Assembly (NCBI GenBank): GCA_029582165.1
Contig: CM055893.1
Coordinates: forward strand, 27,830,679-27,894,678
From: Portulaca oleracea
Taxonomy: Eukaryota; Streptophyta; Magnoliopsida; Caryophyllales; Portulacaceae
Direction of reading: 5' to 3'
DNA length: 64,000 nt
The position numbers and the translations under genes were made by a program. Position 1 is the stretch's first letter. Each line of letters opens with the position of its first letter. Below, piece after piece: positions 12,273 through 23,673 of this stretch. The notes beneath the pieces were generated by a model. It ran no database searches and was not told the DNA's origin. It saw nothing but the letters and a program-made list of their open reading frames with translations.

Positions 12273-13562
12273 TGTTCGGTGTAGTAATCGTGGTATAAGT
12301 AGGGTTGTTGTATCTATAGGAATGGTGTATCAGGCAATAGGAAATTAGTTTGGTTGGGTTTGAATATTCCAAAACAATAAATAAGAATAAACAACTAAAT
12401 TAAGGTAACTATGAATTGAAAGACATAATTTAACCTAATCAAGAAGAAGCAGTTAAAGTAAAATACTAATTTACCATAAACGAGAGCAAAACTGTTAACC
12501 AAACTAATTAAACAATGAAAAAAAGGAAAAGTGGAAAGAGTATTCCGACAGTCTTCTCTTCACTCTACCTCCCCTTAGCCTTTGCATCGACACTTTTCCC
12601 AAACAAACAAAAAGTGTAATTCAGATTACTGAGAATCCACAATTCCTCACCTGAAGGAAGAAATTATGAATCCTTAATCTTCTTCTTTCACGAAAGTTGG
12701 AATTTTTGGGATTTAAACTAATGGCAAGAACATCAAATTATGAAGAACAATGGTAACAATGCATAAACGATGACCGAAATTCAGAACATTATATAAAAAG
12801 TCTAACTTGTATTAACCATGACATTAAAGAACTATAGAAGAAGAATAAAACTAAAGCAAAGATAATCTAACATAACCCTAAGCACAACTCTTGAAAAAAG
12901 AGGCAGAAAGAAAAACCTAAAAACTAAGCTCCTTCTCCGAATCAACCATGTTTTCCTTAAATACTTTTCTAAGTCGGCGCAGGCATCTTGGCCATGACCC
13001 ACTATGTCACGGCCGTGAGGCCTCTATCTTGCAGCAGGGGCAACCTCACGTGAAATCCTCACGAGCGTGATCTATGGGTGTCACGCCCGTGAGGTACCTT
13101 CTGTCTCATCCTAGATTTTGCTTGTGACGGCCATGAGAGAGTTTTTCACAACCGTGAGGTACTTTCTGACTTGATCCCAAATTTTCTCCTTTTGATGATT
13201 CACAACCGTGAAGGAATGCGTCACGGCCGTGAGAGAATGTGTCATGGCCGTGAATACCCTTCTGTCTCGAGTTGCTTGACAATTAGTCCTTTGGCCCTTG
13301 GAGGATCTTGTCACGGTCGTGAACAAGTGTCTCACGATCCTGATGTATCTTCTGCCCTGGGTTCTCTTAAGATTTTCGAGTCTATGGTTTTTTAGCTCCA
13401 ACCTTCTCTGTTGTTGGCGGACTTTCTGGGTCTTTTACTACGATTATCTTATCAACTTACAAGCACACAAAAGTCATACCAATAAGCTAATAGTACGAGG
13501 TAAAAACACGCATATTACCTTGTTAAGAGCATCAATTCGGCTCAAAACGAGACCGAACAACA
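12273..13562 (-). mobile_element. Athila-like Gypsy 3' LTR (copy 2)
   Basis: Duplicate of the LTR at 5264-6552, with the same termini and the same palindrome cluster (about 13006-13340). The purine tract follows at about 13563-13576. Several palindrome half-sites differ from copy 1, for example catggccgtga against catggccatga. Confidence 0.7.
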
Positions 13563-13576
13563 CCCCCACACAAAGG

Positions 13577-15660
13577 TTCGTTCACCCCGAGCAAATTAAA
13601 ACAAAGTAAAAAGAAAGTAACTACCATAACTTACTTTCGTAGGAATCACAGATACATTTAGCGTCTGGAACAAGCTTTTAAAACCCCTTGGCAGCCCAAG
13701 TGGATGAGGAAGTTCTCGTGATGGTTTATAGAAGCTATACCCACTAAAAGTCGAGAGAAAGTATGAGAAAGAGAAGTTAATCAAGGAAGGAGGCAAACTT
13801 CGTAAAGGAGTTACATGAGAAGGTTTATACGCAAGGTCATGAAGTTAATTACTTAAACAACATTACCTACTTAGCTTAGAACAGTTAATAAGCACCTTTA
13901 GAACCTCTTACAAGTTTGTTGCCCAACTTTACATTTTTCACTCCACTCATGTACATGCCCGGTGTGTTCCTCATGCTGAAGTGTAGTGCTTCCGGCTTAT
14001 TTTTTTCTCGAGACCGGGCTTAGATGGTTAATCCTAACCTCTCGCAATCCGTGCTTAACTTATTCTTACTCAATTATTCTAGTGTGGTTCCTCTCTGTAT
14101 TTTGTGTTGCCCTTGACTTAGTGAGAGTCATAGGTAACATAAGGAGATGTTCCACACTTAATTAGTTCAATTCTTTTTCAGTGTTTGTTTGTTCGAGATT
14201 CAAACGACCTTAAGAGGAGTTTAATCTCCCAACATAGATATGTTCTATACACGTGCGAGATGTTTAAGGGACAAGAATGTCGCACCACTCATGCCGATAT
14301 ATGTAGGTCAACCAACTTCTCATTATTTTCTTTTCTCATTTTTTTTGTTAATATCTTCAAGCATAGGATGGCCCATAAATGGAGTTTGCCCTCCCAAAAC
14401 AGGTTACTGCGTACGCAACACAGTTCTTAAGGGGTGAGAGTGTCTTACCACTCACACCAGCCCTTATAGGTGTACCACCAATTTTTTTTCGTTTTCTACT
14501 TTTTTCTTCAGTTTTTCTTACTTAGAGCACGAATATACAAGACACCGAAACTTCCCTCCTAAAGTAAGACCATCGCATTAACAGGTCAGAAGTGAAAGTT
14601 GTAAGGACACCACATAGTTGCACGTACAGGTGAGGTTATTAGATTCAGATAAGACAACAACCACGCAAAGAGCCTATCATGCACTCACTAACCATTCCTG
14701 ACAGGGCAATTATGTTATTCAACTAGTCATCAACACAACTAACTATACAAACTAGTCAGAAATTTTTTGAAAACTTTGCCTCTATTCTACTATTTTCTTG
14801 TACGTTTTCCTTCTCTTTCACAAATCAAACATTTGTGCGACCCAACCCCCACACATAGCTCTACAATTAGGGGTGGAAAAAATTTGGGTCTGGGTCTTAT
14901 CGGGTTCGGTCAATTTGGGTATTCAGTCAAAAACCCTAACCCCGAATCCTGACTGAATTTTAATTCAGACAAAGATGACCGGACCCAAACCCAAACCCGA
15001 ATGACCGAATTTGACCGAATGACGGAATTTAATTTTTTGTGAAAACTAAAAATTAACTGAGTACTAGATTTTTTAATCAAATAAGACCAGCTGACTAAAT
15101 TTGAACAACTTGATCGAATACGAAATTTGAGCCTCTTTACGTGAGTTATTAACGTTATCTTCATAATCGGATTTAGTCAACGCTAAATTCGGCCATGACC
15201 GAATGACCGAATTTTGAATTCGGTCAAAATACCATGTGTGAGACCTGTTTTTCCGGGTCAGTCAAATTCGGTCATTCGGGTTGGTCAAAGTTTTGGCACC
15301 CCTATCTACAATGCCCACATTGGGAATAGACTGACACTAGACAGAAGAAAAAAAACACACAAAATCGTCATGTATGCCACCCTCACACCCACACAAAAGG
15401 TCTACAATGTCCTCATTGGCAGTAACGCATGCATCCAAAAGAAAAAGGGAAAAACACACCAAAAAAAAGAAAGAAAAAGAAGCAAAGAAAACAACCTCGA
15501 TGTACAACTAACCATATTGCAAAGAGAAGGAAGGAGGCACTGGAAAGTCTTCATGTCAACTTATAACTTAATAATCAATGCATAATCATAATCACAAGTA
15601 AAAGTACGGTTACGATAAATAATGCTAATGTAAATAAACTACAAAAAATATTCAAGTGAA
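13577..15660 (-). other. Athila-like 3' untranslated region (copy 2)
   Basis: Duplicate of 6567-8652, with the hAT MITE at 14868-15304. No gene is supported. Confidence 0.5.
14868..15304. mobile_element. Non-autonomous hAT MITE (copy 2)
   Basis: Same element as 7857-8293, also flanked by tctacaat (14860-14867 and 15305-15312). The right end has decayed slightly (ggcacccct). It shares its target site with copy 1, which shows it was inserted once, before the tandem duplication. Confidence 0.9.
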
Positions 15661-15899
15661 CAAAAGAAAACAACGAAAAGGGAGCTAAATGTTATGCTTA
15701 CAGTTTTTATAAAACAGTCAATTTCTACTCAATTCAAGCATTGGAAAGGTCTTGGAATGTAACACAAGCTCTTGGGTACTAAAGGAAAGGTTTCGGCCTA
15801 TGCCCACTCACTTTCCACACAGACTCACTAGATAGATCTTTTATCTCAATTACACCTGAAGGAAACACTTAGTTCATAACATAAGGGCCAATCCATCTA

Positions 15900-17316
15900 G
15901 ATCTCAAATTCCCTACAAACAGATGCAACCTGGAATCATAAAAGAGTTCATTTTGTCTCAGGAAGAAGGTCTTTCTATGTATTATCTTATCATGTAAAAT
16001 TTTGGACTTTAACTTAATCATCCATTCTCATCGCCTTTTCTCCTCTATTCTTCAAGCTCACACAATGCAAGCTTCGTTTCCTCGCCAGCTTTAGATAAGT
16101 CAAGGTTTAGAGTTTTCAATGCCCACCAAGCCCTATGTTCAAGGTTTACAGGTAAGTGGCAGGGCTTTCCAAACACATCTCCATATGGAGACATCCCAAT
16201 GGGAGTCTTGTACATAGTTTGGTAGGCCCAAAGAGCATAAATCAGTTTTACAGACCAATCTTTCCCATTTTTAGAAACAAGGTTTCTCTAGGATCTATTT
16301 GATCTTTCTATTGGATACCACCGCTTGACCATTCGGCTGTGGATGGTAAACGGTGGTGAGATTGCACCACTGAATACCTTTCAATGAGACCTCAAAAGAT
16401 TTGTGGTTAAAGTGTGTGCCTTGGTCACTAACAATAGCTCTAGGTACTCTAAATCGTGCAAATATATATTCTCTGAGAAACTTGGTGACAATTTTGCAGC
16501 ATTCTATTTAGTAGGGATGGCCTCTATCAACTTAGACACATAATCCACAACAAGCAGAATGTAGTCGTTCCCAAAAAGTTAGGAAATGGTCTCATGAAAT
16601 CAATGCCCCACACATCAAACACATCAACAAAAATTCTGGTTGTAGGAGCATCATGTCTCTCCTATAATTTTCCCTAAACTTTGGAACCTAAGGCACCGTT
16701 GGGCATAGTCATCAGCATCTCTAAAGATTGTGGTTGAGTAAAACCTACTCTGGAGGACTTTATAGGCTGTTTCTTGCCACTATACTCTCCTCCACAAGGT
16801 TGGTAGTGGCAGAAAGAGAGGACATTCATAATTGACTCATCAGGGACACATCTCCTAAGAATCTAGTTAGGGTATTATTTAAATAAGGTTCATCCCACAC
16901 AAAATTTTTCACAATGTTGAGAAATCGGTCCTTGTCATGCTTATTCCTATCACAAAGCATATCTCTCGTTACCTTAAAGTTCACAATTTTGGCGAACCAA
17001 GGTTCAACCCCCACACTAAAGAGTTCCTCATCAGGAAACTGAACATCGATAAGAGTGGCGACAGAAAACTACAGTATTGGGCACAATGCTAGATAGGTGG
17101 TCGGTAACTGGGTTTTCAGCCCCTCACCTGTCTCTAATCTCACTGTCAAATTCTTGTAACAAAAAAACCCACCTAACTAGTCTAGGCTTGGAATCTTTCT
17201 TGTCCATCAAATATCTCAAGGCAAAATGATCAGTGTACACTATGACATGACAACCAAGCAGATAATATATAAACTTCTCAAAAGCATACATAACAGCTAA
17301 AAATTCATTCTCGGTC
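15900..17316 (-). pseudogene. Athila-like pol remnant (RNase H, integrase)
   Basis: Read on the minus strand, 17316-17100 encodes the RNase H region ([20 protein letters not shown], then [20 protein letters not shown] and [12 protein letters not shown]). The track continues into the zinc-binding integrase N-terminus (PWFAKIVNF near 16995, FVWDEPYL near 16890). It ends with an integrase part near 16240-16130 ([20 protein letters not shown], then [12 protein letters not shown]). These strings are characteristic of Athila-group Gypsy pol. Frameshifts and stops are frequent, so it is inactive. At 17316 the track is cut by the element at 17323. The RT palm and gag are missing. Confidence 0.85.
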
Positions 17317-17322
17317 TAAATG

Positions 17323-18302
17323 TGGAGCATTACCGTACGCGTGGAGGGATGAAGATTAGCTTGAGTAGTTGAGTGGATTCGATAATCAACAAGAGCAAAG
17401 CCTTGATCACCCATTATGACCTTGAGCAAGGAGAACCACAACCCTAGGCCTAACACCCCACCATGATTATCTAGGAAAATCCACCAATAATCACTAAATG
17501 AATGACTTGAATCACAACCAAATTAATTGGATAAAGATAACAAGGTTTAAAAAAACAAGGGAGAAACCCCACAAATGCATAAGCATAACATTCAAAATCT
17601 GAAAGCTGTCTAAAAACACGCTTGGGGGGGGTATTTACACAAATGTGGGGTTTAAAATCGAAATACAACGTTTCAGTAACAAAACTCATGTAGCAGACGA
17701 CCCGTCGCGGGCGTTACATGGCCGTCGCGGGCGTTACTGGGTGACCGTCGCAGCTAGTTAGCGTCTGGGCAGGATGACGTTGCGGGTGGCACAAAGTTTG
17801 TCGCAGGTGCGATAGCTGGATGACGGGCATTCGGCGCGGCTTCAGCATTCGAGCAAGGTGAGTGTCGCGGGCGTGACATGCTAGGCGTCGGCAGTGGTTT
17901 GCCAGACGCTGGCGGTGGCTAGCTTCGGCGTGAAATACAAATCTCCCTGGAATGAGCGCTGGCAGTGTTTGTCCGGATGCTTGCAGCGTCTCTTGTCAAT
18001 GCACAACCATAGCTCGCCCATAGAGGCTGCCGCGGGCGCTACCTTTGTGGTAGCGGGCGCTACGCCTCTGGCACTGATGGTAGCGGGCGCTACAGCTTGC
18101 CGCCCATGTTGTCTTGCTCTGTTGCTCCTTCCCTTGTGTCTACTTGATTCAAACCCACTCCCGGGCTACGATGACATGAAGCTCCTCATCTCAGGACGAC
18201 CCGATATGGACCCGAGGCCTCCAGGGCCGGTTGAACAAAACCCGATCCTCCTCGTTACCCGACATTTGATGACTCACCGTAGCCTTGCTAGCTTAATACT
18301 CA
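17323..18302 (-). repeat. 3' LTR of the gag-protease Gypsy element
   Basis: On the minus strand it starts tgagtattaagc at 18302 after the purine tract aagggtgggatgg, and ends at 17323. The half at 17323-17843 aligns with 20814-21320. The other half, 17844-18302, has no partner because the 5' LTR is truncated. It contains a cluster of gcgggcg(c/t)tac motifs at 17700-18110, among them three copies of tagcgggcgctac. Confidence 0.65.
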
Positions 18303-18348
18303 CCATCCCACCCTTGGAAAAGGTGTAATGGTTCTTTAAAGTGAGCGA

Positions 18349-19330
18349 TCAAGCGGGTTTTGCACGAGAATGCTGGGTCGGAATTTCAAGCCCAGTTAAG
18401 GAAGTTCGGATTCGAACCTGACACGATTCATACTCCCCTTCTTGAAAAAGAGTTGCCCTTAACTCTTGGGAGTTAACACCGAGGCACTCTCCATCAGCTG
18501 GCTCCTTGAAGCTTCGAACTTCACGAGCGCCACGAGCCTTCATGTTAGATATCCAACAAGCTTCGAACCCCACAATGTACCCATCATCCAAATGCAAGAA
18601 TATTGTTGAAGGCTTATTTTGTGGGAGTAAGGGATTAAGGGAGGGTATAGGAAACTTTTGTGCTGCTTGGGAACTCTCAATCTCACTAGGCTCGCTACAA
18701 GGTGAAGACAAACCAAAAGGTAGCTCGTCCTCACCAAGAGCGCACTCAACCCATGTTTCGCACATCTTGAGAAGGTTCTTCAACTCACTACCCATCCCGG
18801 TTTTTGAAGACTTGGTTTCTCGGGGAGAAATGGGAAGTAGTTTGATCTTCTTGCCTTTATGGGTGAAAGTGTAAGTGTTTTCTAACCCATTGTGCACCGT
18901 TTGCTTGTCGTATTGCCTTGGACGACCCAATAAAATGTGACAAGAACTCATAGGAACCACATCACGAACAACGGAGTCATCATAGTTAGTACCAAAAGAA
19001 AATTTCACCAAGACTTTCTTAGTTACCATGACGTCGTTGTGATCATTGAGCCAATGGAGCGAGTAAGGTCGAGGGTGAGGTGGTAATGGCAAGCCAAGCT
19101 TCTCGACCATATAAGAAGACGCGACATTAGTGCAACTCCCTCCATCAATGACAAGAGTACACACTTTGCCACCATGAAGCATCGTGTTCGGAACAATACT
19201 TCCCTTTGGGCCTTCTCGAGAGGAGTTTCATGGGCATGCAAAGCTCTCCTCAAAACAAGGGCACCTCCATGAATAGGCGGTTTGGGAGTGGCATCCTCTT
19301 CGTCACTCACATCTTCCTCGTTGATAACCA
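18349..19330 (-). pseudogene. Gypsy protease fused to a C-terminal pol tail
   Basis: The aspartic protease motif is VIDGGSCTNVAS (near 19145), where the family has D-S-G-S; the usual serine is glycine. It continues with VVPMSSCHILLGRPRQYD, matching the second half of retroviral-type proteases. The ORF stays open to 18349 and ends with SQELRATLFQEGEYES and a short tail. That tail resembles the segment normally found after integrase. The in-frame join implies that RT, RNase H and integrase were deleted between them. The stop lies about 30 bp before the purine tract. Loss of the DSG serine argues against an active protease. Confidence 0.75.
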
Positions 19331-19382
19331 CCTTAGCCTCCTCTTGTGCCTTTCGAAGATCATCCTCAATTTCATGGGTCTC

Positions 19383-20465
19383 TTAGAGAGTCAAGGTCCG
19401 GCTGTTTGGGTAATCCACTTGATAATGGCCATACCCATGACATTTAAAGCATTTCCGTCCTTCAATCCGTAGAGAAGGTTTCGTGGGAGGAGGCATGGCA
19501 ATTCCCTTGCCCTTGTCGGTCATAGGAGTAGAAGTGGACTTAGGAGTCTTACTTTGCCTTGGAGTGCCGGAGTAGTAAGAAGGTGTGTTAGAAGGCGAAA
19601 AGATGGGCTTAGTCGAATGCTTTAAGGTGGACTTCTCGTTTCTTCGCCTCTCAACCTTGAGAGAAAGACTACACAACTCATCAAGGGAATGATAAGGTTA
19701 AACCTCAATGTTTTTGGCAATAGAGGGATCCAACCCGTTCAAAAAGTGCATCATCGTTTGTTCCTCGGGCTCTCGAAGGTCGCTTTTGATGAGTTGTTGC
19801 TCGAACTCCTAAATATATTCGCTCACGGACCCTTTGCCCTTGGTGAGAGCATAGAGCTTCCTTAAGACATCCTGCTTGTATGTGTTGGGCAAAAAGTGGT
19901 GGTTCATCAATTATTTCAACTGTGCCCATGAAGTAATCCTTGATCGACGTTCACTAGCCCGTTGCGCCTTAACATTCTCGAACCAAAGTGAAGTGGCTTT
20001 GGTGAGTCTCAAACTGGCGATCTTGAATACTTTATCATCGTTGTACTCTTTGGTTTCAAATATTCATTCCATTATTTGGACTCATTCAAGATATTCGTCA
20101 AGGTCACTAGAACCATTGAACTCTGGAATGTCTATCTTGACATCTTGAAAGTCACCACGAGGGGGCCTATCATGCACCTCCCGCAAGAGGACGGCGTCGA
20201 GGGGAGCCTCTATCATCGTCACTCGACTCAAAGGTAGGAGGAGGACGGATAGGGCTTTGTACGGGCGTCCTTCAGGCGTCTCGGAGTCGTCTTGGACGCT
20301 CTTGGGCGAGATTGTTCATCTGTGCCCATGGGTGTCAAGGGTGTGTTCAATGGTGGAGAACCGATTGTCAAAGTTAGTGGTGAGTCGGTCCTCGAGAGCT
20401 CGAATTTTGAGGGCTACTCCGGTGGCTTGATTCCTCTCGATTGGAGTGAACTTCTACATCCATAT
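19383..20465 (-). pseudogene. Gypsy gag remnant
   Basis: Begins near 20465 with MDVEVHSNREESS. The body is a retrotransposon gag domain (pieces include SLWFENVKAQRASERRS and LKSDLREPEEQTMMHFLNGL-like text across frames 20160-19705). It ends with a zinc knuckle near 19415, CFKCHGYGHYQVDYPN. The family pattern is C-x2-C-x4-H-x4-C, and here the last cysteine is tyrosine. Several in-frame stops split the gene, so no capsid protein is expected. Confidence 0.8.
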
Positions 20466-20799
20466 CGAGGAAAAAGTGAAGAACGGTATGTGTTTAGGGT
20501 ATTTTGTGGAGTTTGGAGGTTCTTTTGTAGTTGGCTAGTGTTTGGCTAAGGGTTCTTTGTGTTTTTCTCACTCAGACATTTCATTGAACACCTTCCGTGC
20601 ACTATTTTCCAACTTCTCCTCAAAGCTCCAAAATGCTTTAAAATCACCAAATACATTAGCAAAACACAAACTTTCCAATATACTTTGATAGCAAAGGGAT
20701 TGGGGAACACCAATAGTTGCATATAACTCACAAAACCCAACATTAGAATAGCTACACTAGCAAGAGCAATGAACAAAACTCAAGCTAAATGAAACCAAA

Positions 20800-20811
20800 G
20801 CTCTGATACCA
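20800..20811 (-). other. Retroelement primer-binding site (initiator Met tRNA)
   Basis: The minus strand reads tggtatcagagc two bases inside the LTR end. This is the standard complement of the initiator-Met tRNA 3' end used to prime reverse transcription in many plant LTR retroelements. Confidence 0.85.
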
Positions 20812-20813
20812 AA

Positions 20814-21320
20814 TGGAGCATTATCGTACGCGTGGAGGGATGAAGATTAACTTGAGTAGTTGAATGGATTTGATAATCAACAAGAGCAAAGCCTTGAAGA
20901 CCGAATGGAATAGATATGACCTAGAGCAAGGAGAACCACAACCCTAGGCCTAACATCCCACTATGATTATCTAGGATAATCCACCAATAATCGCTAAAGG
21001 AATGACTTGAATCACCACCAATTTGATTGGATAAAGATAACAAGGTTTGAGAAAACAAGGGAGAAACCTTACAAATGCATAAGCATAACATTCAAAATCT
21101 GAAAACTGTCAAAAAACACGCTGGGAGTATTTATACAAATGGGGGGTTTAAAATCAAAACACAACGTTTCAGTAACAAAACTCGTGCAGCAGACGGCCCG
21201 TCGCGGGCGTTACTGGGCGACCATCGCAGCTAGTCAGCGTTTGGGCAGGGCGACGTCGTGGGCGACACAAAGGTTGTTGTGGGCGTGACAGTTGGATAAA
21301 CGGGCATTCGGCGCGGCTTG
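20814..21320 (-). repeat. 5' LTR of the gag-protease Gypsy element, truncated
   Basis: Aligns with 17323-17843 with roughly 5 percent differences by eye. A TATA box (gtataaatactcc on the minus strand, about 21127-21140) is visible. CG-rich motifs lie just upstream of it at 21190-21310. Similarity to the other LTR stops at gcgcggctt (21320). Confidence 0.7.
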
Positions 21321-22125
21321 ATCACTAATTCTTTAAAACAAGTTAGTGGTTGTCAATCATAACAATCACTATATGTAAAATAAATCCTATTCATGCATGT
21401 GTCAAGTTTTATCTTGACCGTTGGCTTATTAAATTTTGTTTTATTTTAAAAATTTTAAAATAACTATTTTTCAAAAAATGCTTGTTTACTAGGCAAAAAA
21501 TTTGAGTTAAGATGTTTAAATTTTAAAAACTTTTGTAAAAAAAATTTTGATTAAGAAAATATATTTTATAATGTTGTACTAAATAAAAATAGAATGACGA
21601 ATATAAAAATGGATAAACGTTGTTTTCTTTTTGGTGGTTGTCATTGAATTAAAATAGCTTCATCCAATTTAAAACACAATAGAATTGCCAATACTATTAT
21701 AGAAGGTTACAAAGATATGCTTTCTATTACAGTTATGAAAGTTTGATAAAATCTGAAAATTAAATTCGATTACCCATTTATTTGCTCACATGATAAAAGA
21801 TAAACAAGAAAGATTTTTTTAAAAAAAAAAGTCTAAAAAGAGATTTAGTTCATATAAGAGACTCATTAACAAAATTTGCAATTCACATGCCATTCATATT
21901 GAAACTTCCTAAGTTGATATAGAAATGAGTAAAATATTATGCTTAGTTGTCCAATGCCTTGATGATGTTATTGTAGCAATTATCTATACTCAAAGTTAAA
22001 TGGTGGACACACAACCTCAGTAAAGTTTTATAGTGACATTTTTGTGTGAATTGTGAGCTACATATATTTCAAAAAAATAAAGTTATATATTAATAGCTAG
22101 TCATCCCTCACCACTAATATATCAA
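21321..22125. other. AT-rich stretch without recognisable features
   Basis: No ORF, terminal repeat or primer site was recognised in these 800 bp. It separates the truncated Gypsy LTR from the LINE fragment. Confidence 0.4.
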
Positions 22126-22436
22126 TGGAGATTTACTGGGATCTATGGATACTTGAGGAAGGAGGACAAACACATCACTTGGAATATCCTAAAGACATTG
22201 AAAGACGACGATAATTTACCATCGTTGTGTGGAGGTGATTTTAATGGTGTCCTAAGTCAAGATGAGAAGGTGGGGGGAAGCGGGGTAAATCAGAATTAAG
22301 TGGAAGGGTTTAGAGAAGTAGTAGGATGGTTTGGCTTCCATGCTCTTGCCTATGAAGGACATCACTACACATGGAGTAATGGTAGGGAGGATGAGGACAA
22401 TATTCAGGAGAGGCTTGATAGGTTCTTGGGAACAAT
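22126..22436 (+). pseudogene. LINE (L1-type) endonuclease fragment
   Basis: Frame 22126 reads WRFTGIYGYLRKEDK, then LPSLCGGDFNGVLSQDEKVG, then GFHALAYEGHHYTWSNG and IQERLDRFLG. GDFN and the TWSN/LDR blocks are conserved in the apurinic-type endonuclease of plant L1 retrotransposons. There is one in-frame stop (after GVNQN) and a frameshift at the end (FLG then NNAYRDYF in the next frame). Only about 100 codons survive, with no reverse transcriptase nearby. It is cut near 22440 by LTR-type sequence. Confidence 0.8.
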
Positions 22437-22444
22437 GCATATCG

Positions 22445-23670
22445 TGACTATTTTATGTAGAACTTGATGGGTTAGGTAGTTTAGTCCTAACTAAGCCATA
22501 TGAAAATGTGGACCCGATCTAATATCCAAATTAGGGGCAGGAAAGAAGTCCTAACTATTAAGATTTTCTCCTAATCTACACTAAACTAACCGAAAAGAAA
22601 GAACATAATTGAAAAGATAGAAGGGGCTTAATATTACCTTCAATCTCTAAAAATGACAACCTTGGCAGACCTTGAGCTCTTGACGCATCGGTCTTCGAGA
22701 GGGACACCAAGTAGAAGATTCCAAAAATAAACCCTCCACAAAAGGTTCACGTAGTACCTTACGGCATGACTGCTAGATCGTTCGAACCCGATCAAATCAG
22801 GGTCAAAGAGTATGTTGGCTGTATCAAATCGGAGTCAAAAAGTATGTAGACCGTATCCTATATATTCCGTCCTTCCTTCCGTAGGGAGGATTCCCGAGAA
22901 TCACCTCGAGACTCCTAAAATCAGGAGTTTTCAGAGGAATGTTTTCCCAATATACCTCAAATCTCAATTATAGAGATTAGCCTTTACAATGGCCACTTGG
23001 GATGGAAAGACAAGTTTTTCCATCTCAATGGGACCCCCTTTTATAGGGGAGAAGGAGCGTAGAAGATGGCTCAACTCCTGATGTGGGATGCGCCTCCTTG
23101 GCATCACTATAGACTATGGTGAGAAGCAAATTCAAAATCTGCCATCTGAAGGACACCATGGACCGTGGTGGCTATTGCCATCCTCCCAGATGCCTCCTTT
23201 TCACGCCCATGGGTTTTGATTTCTCATCGGATGAATACCCTATAGATCCGACCCTCTTTCCAACACACTCTTGCCTTGGGGCACTAGTTTGTGTGACCCT
23301 GTGAGACCAACTGGGACGACCTGTGATTGATCGGTTCATTCACTAATCAATAGATCTTCTAGCAAAGACGTTAACCACCGTGCTACGTTGGCTTGAGTAC
23401 TTGGATGTATTCAAACATTGTTGGGGCATTCCCAATAATCTCCCACACGTCCCACAAGTGTTCAAAATACAAATTCCCTTGTCACTTTAATCTCTTAGAT
23501 TCGAAAAGGTAAGTCCAAGTCATCCTTATTTAGTCCGAATGTTTCTCGATCTCCGAGTTAGACTTGAAAAGAAATGATCTATTATTGATCCATCCAAGCT
23601 TGGCCAAGCACTTTTCCATTCTAAACTCATCGAGTGACCTATAAGAGATAAGACCCTCAGAGAAGATGGA
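22445..23670 (-). mobile_element. Copia-like LTR and interior scrap, reverse strand
   Basis: Reading the minus strand, a purine tract (gtgggagattat, about 23441-23452) precedes tgggaatgccccaaca. This is the common junction between Copia interior and 3' LTR. The LTR would run from about 23440 towards 22445, where it abuts the LINE fragment. The right part, 23455-23670, would be interior. No coding domain is visible. Confidence 0.4.
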
Positions 23671-23673
23671 CAT

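Larger units (their letters stand above)
8653..15660 (+). repeat. Copy 2 of the ~7-kb direct tandem duplication
   Basis: This is the second copy of the unit, abutting copy 1 with no spacer. The junction reads caaagtgaa/ttttggactg. Copy 2 runs on past its end (ttcaagtgaac, about 15660) into Athila-like pol sequence that copy 1 lacks, so the ancestral arrangement continues to the right of copy 2. Confidence 0.95.
17323..21320 (-). mobile_element. Gypsy element reduced to gag-protease, reverse strand
   Basis: In minus-strand order it has a truncated 5' LTR (21320-20814), a Met-tRNA primer site (20811-20800), decayed gag, protease, a purine tract (18316-18303) and a 3' LTR (18302-17323). The LTR ends facing low coordinates share tggagcatta(c/t)cgtacgcgtg. 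The reverse transcriptase, RNase H and integrase that should follow protease are absent. The element is inserted in the Athila-like RNase H region on its left. On its right the 5' LTR is broken at 21320 and the host sequence is not recovered, so a deletion removed that junction. Confidence 0.8.
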
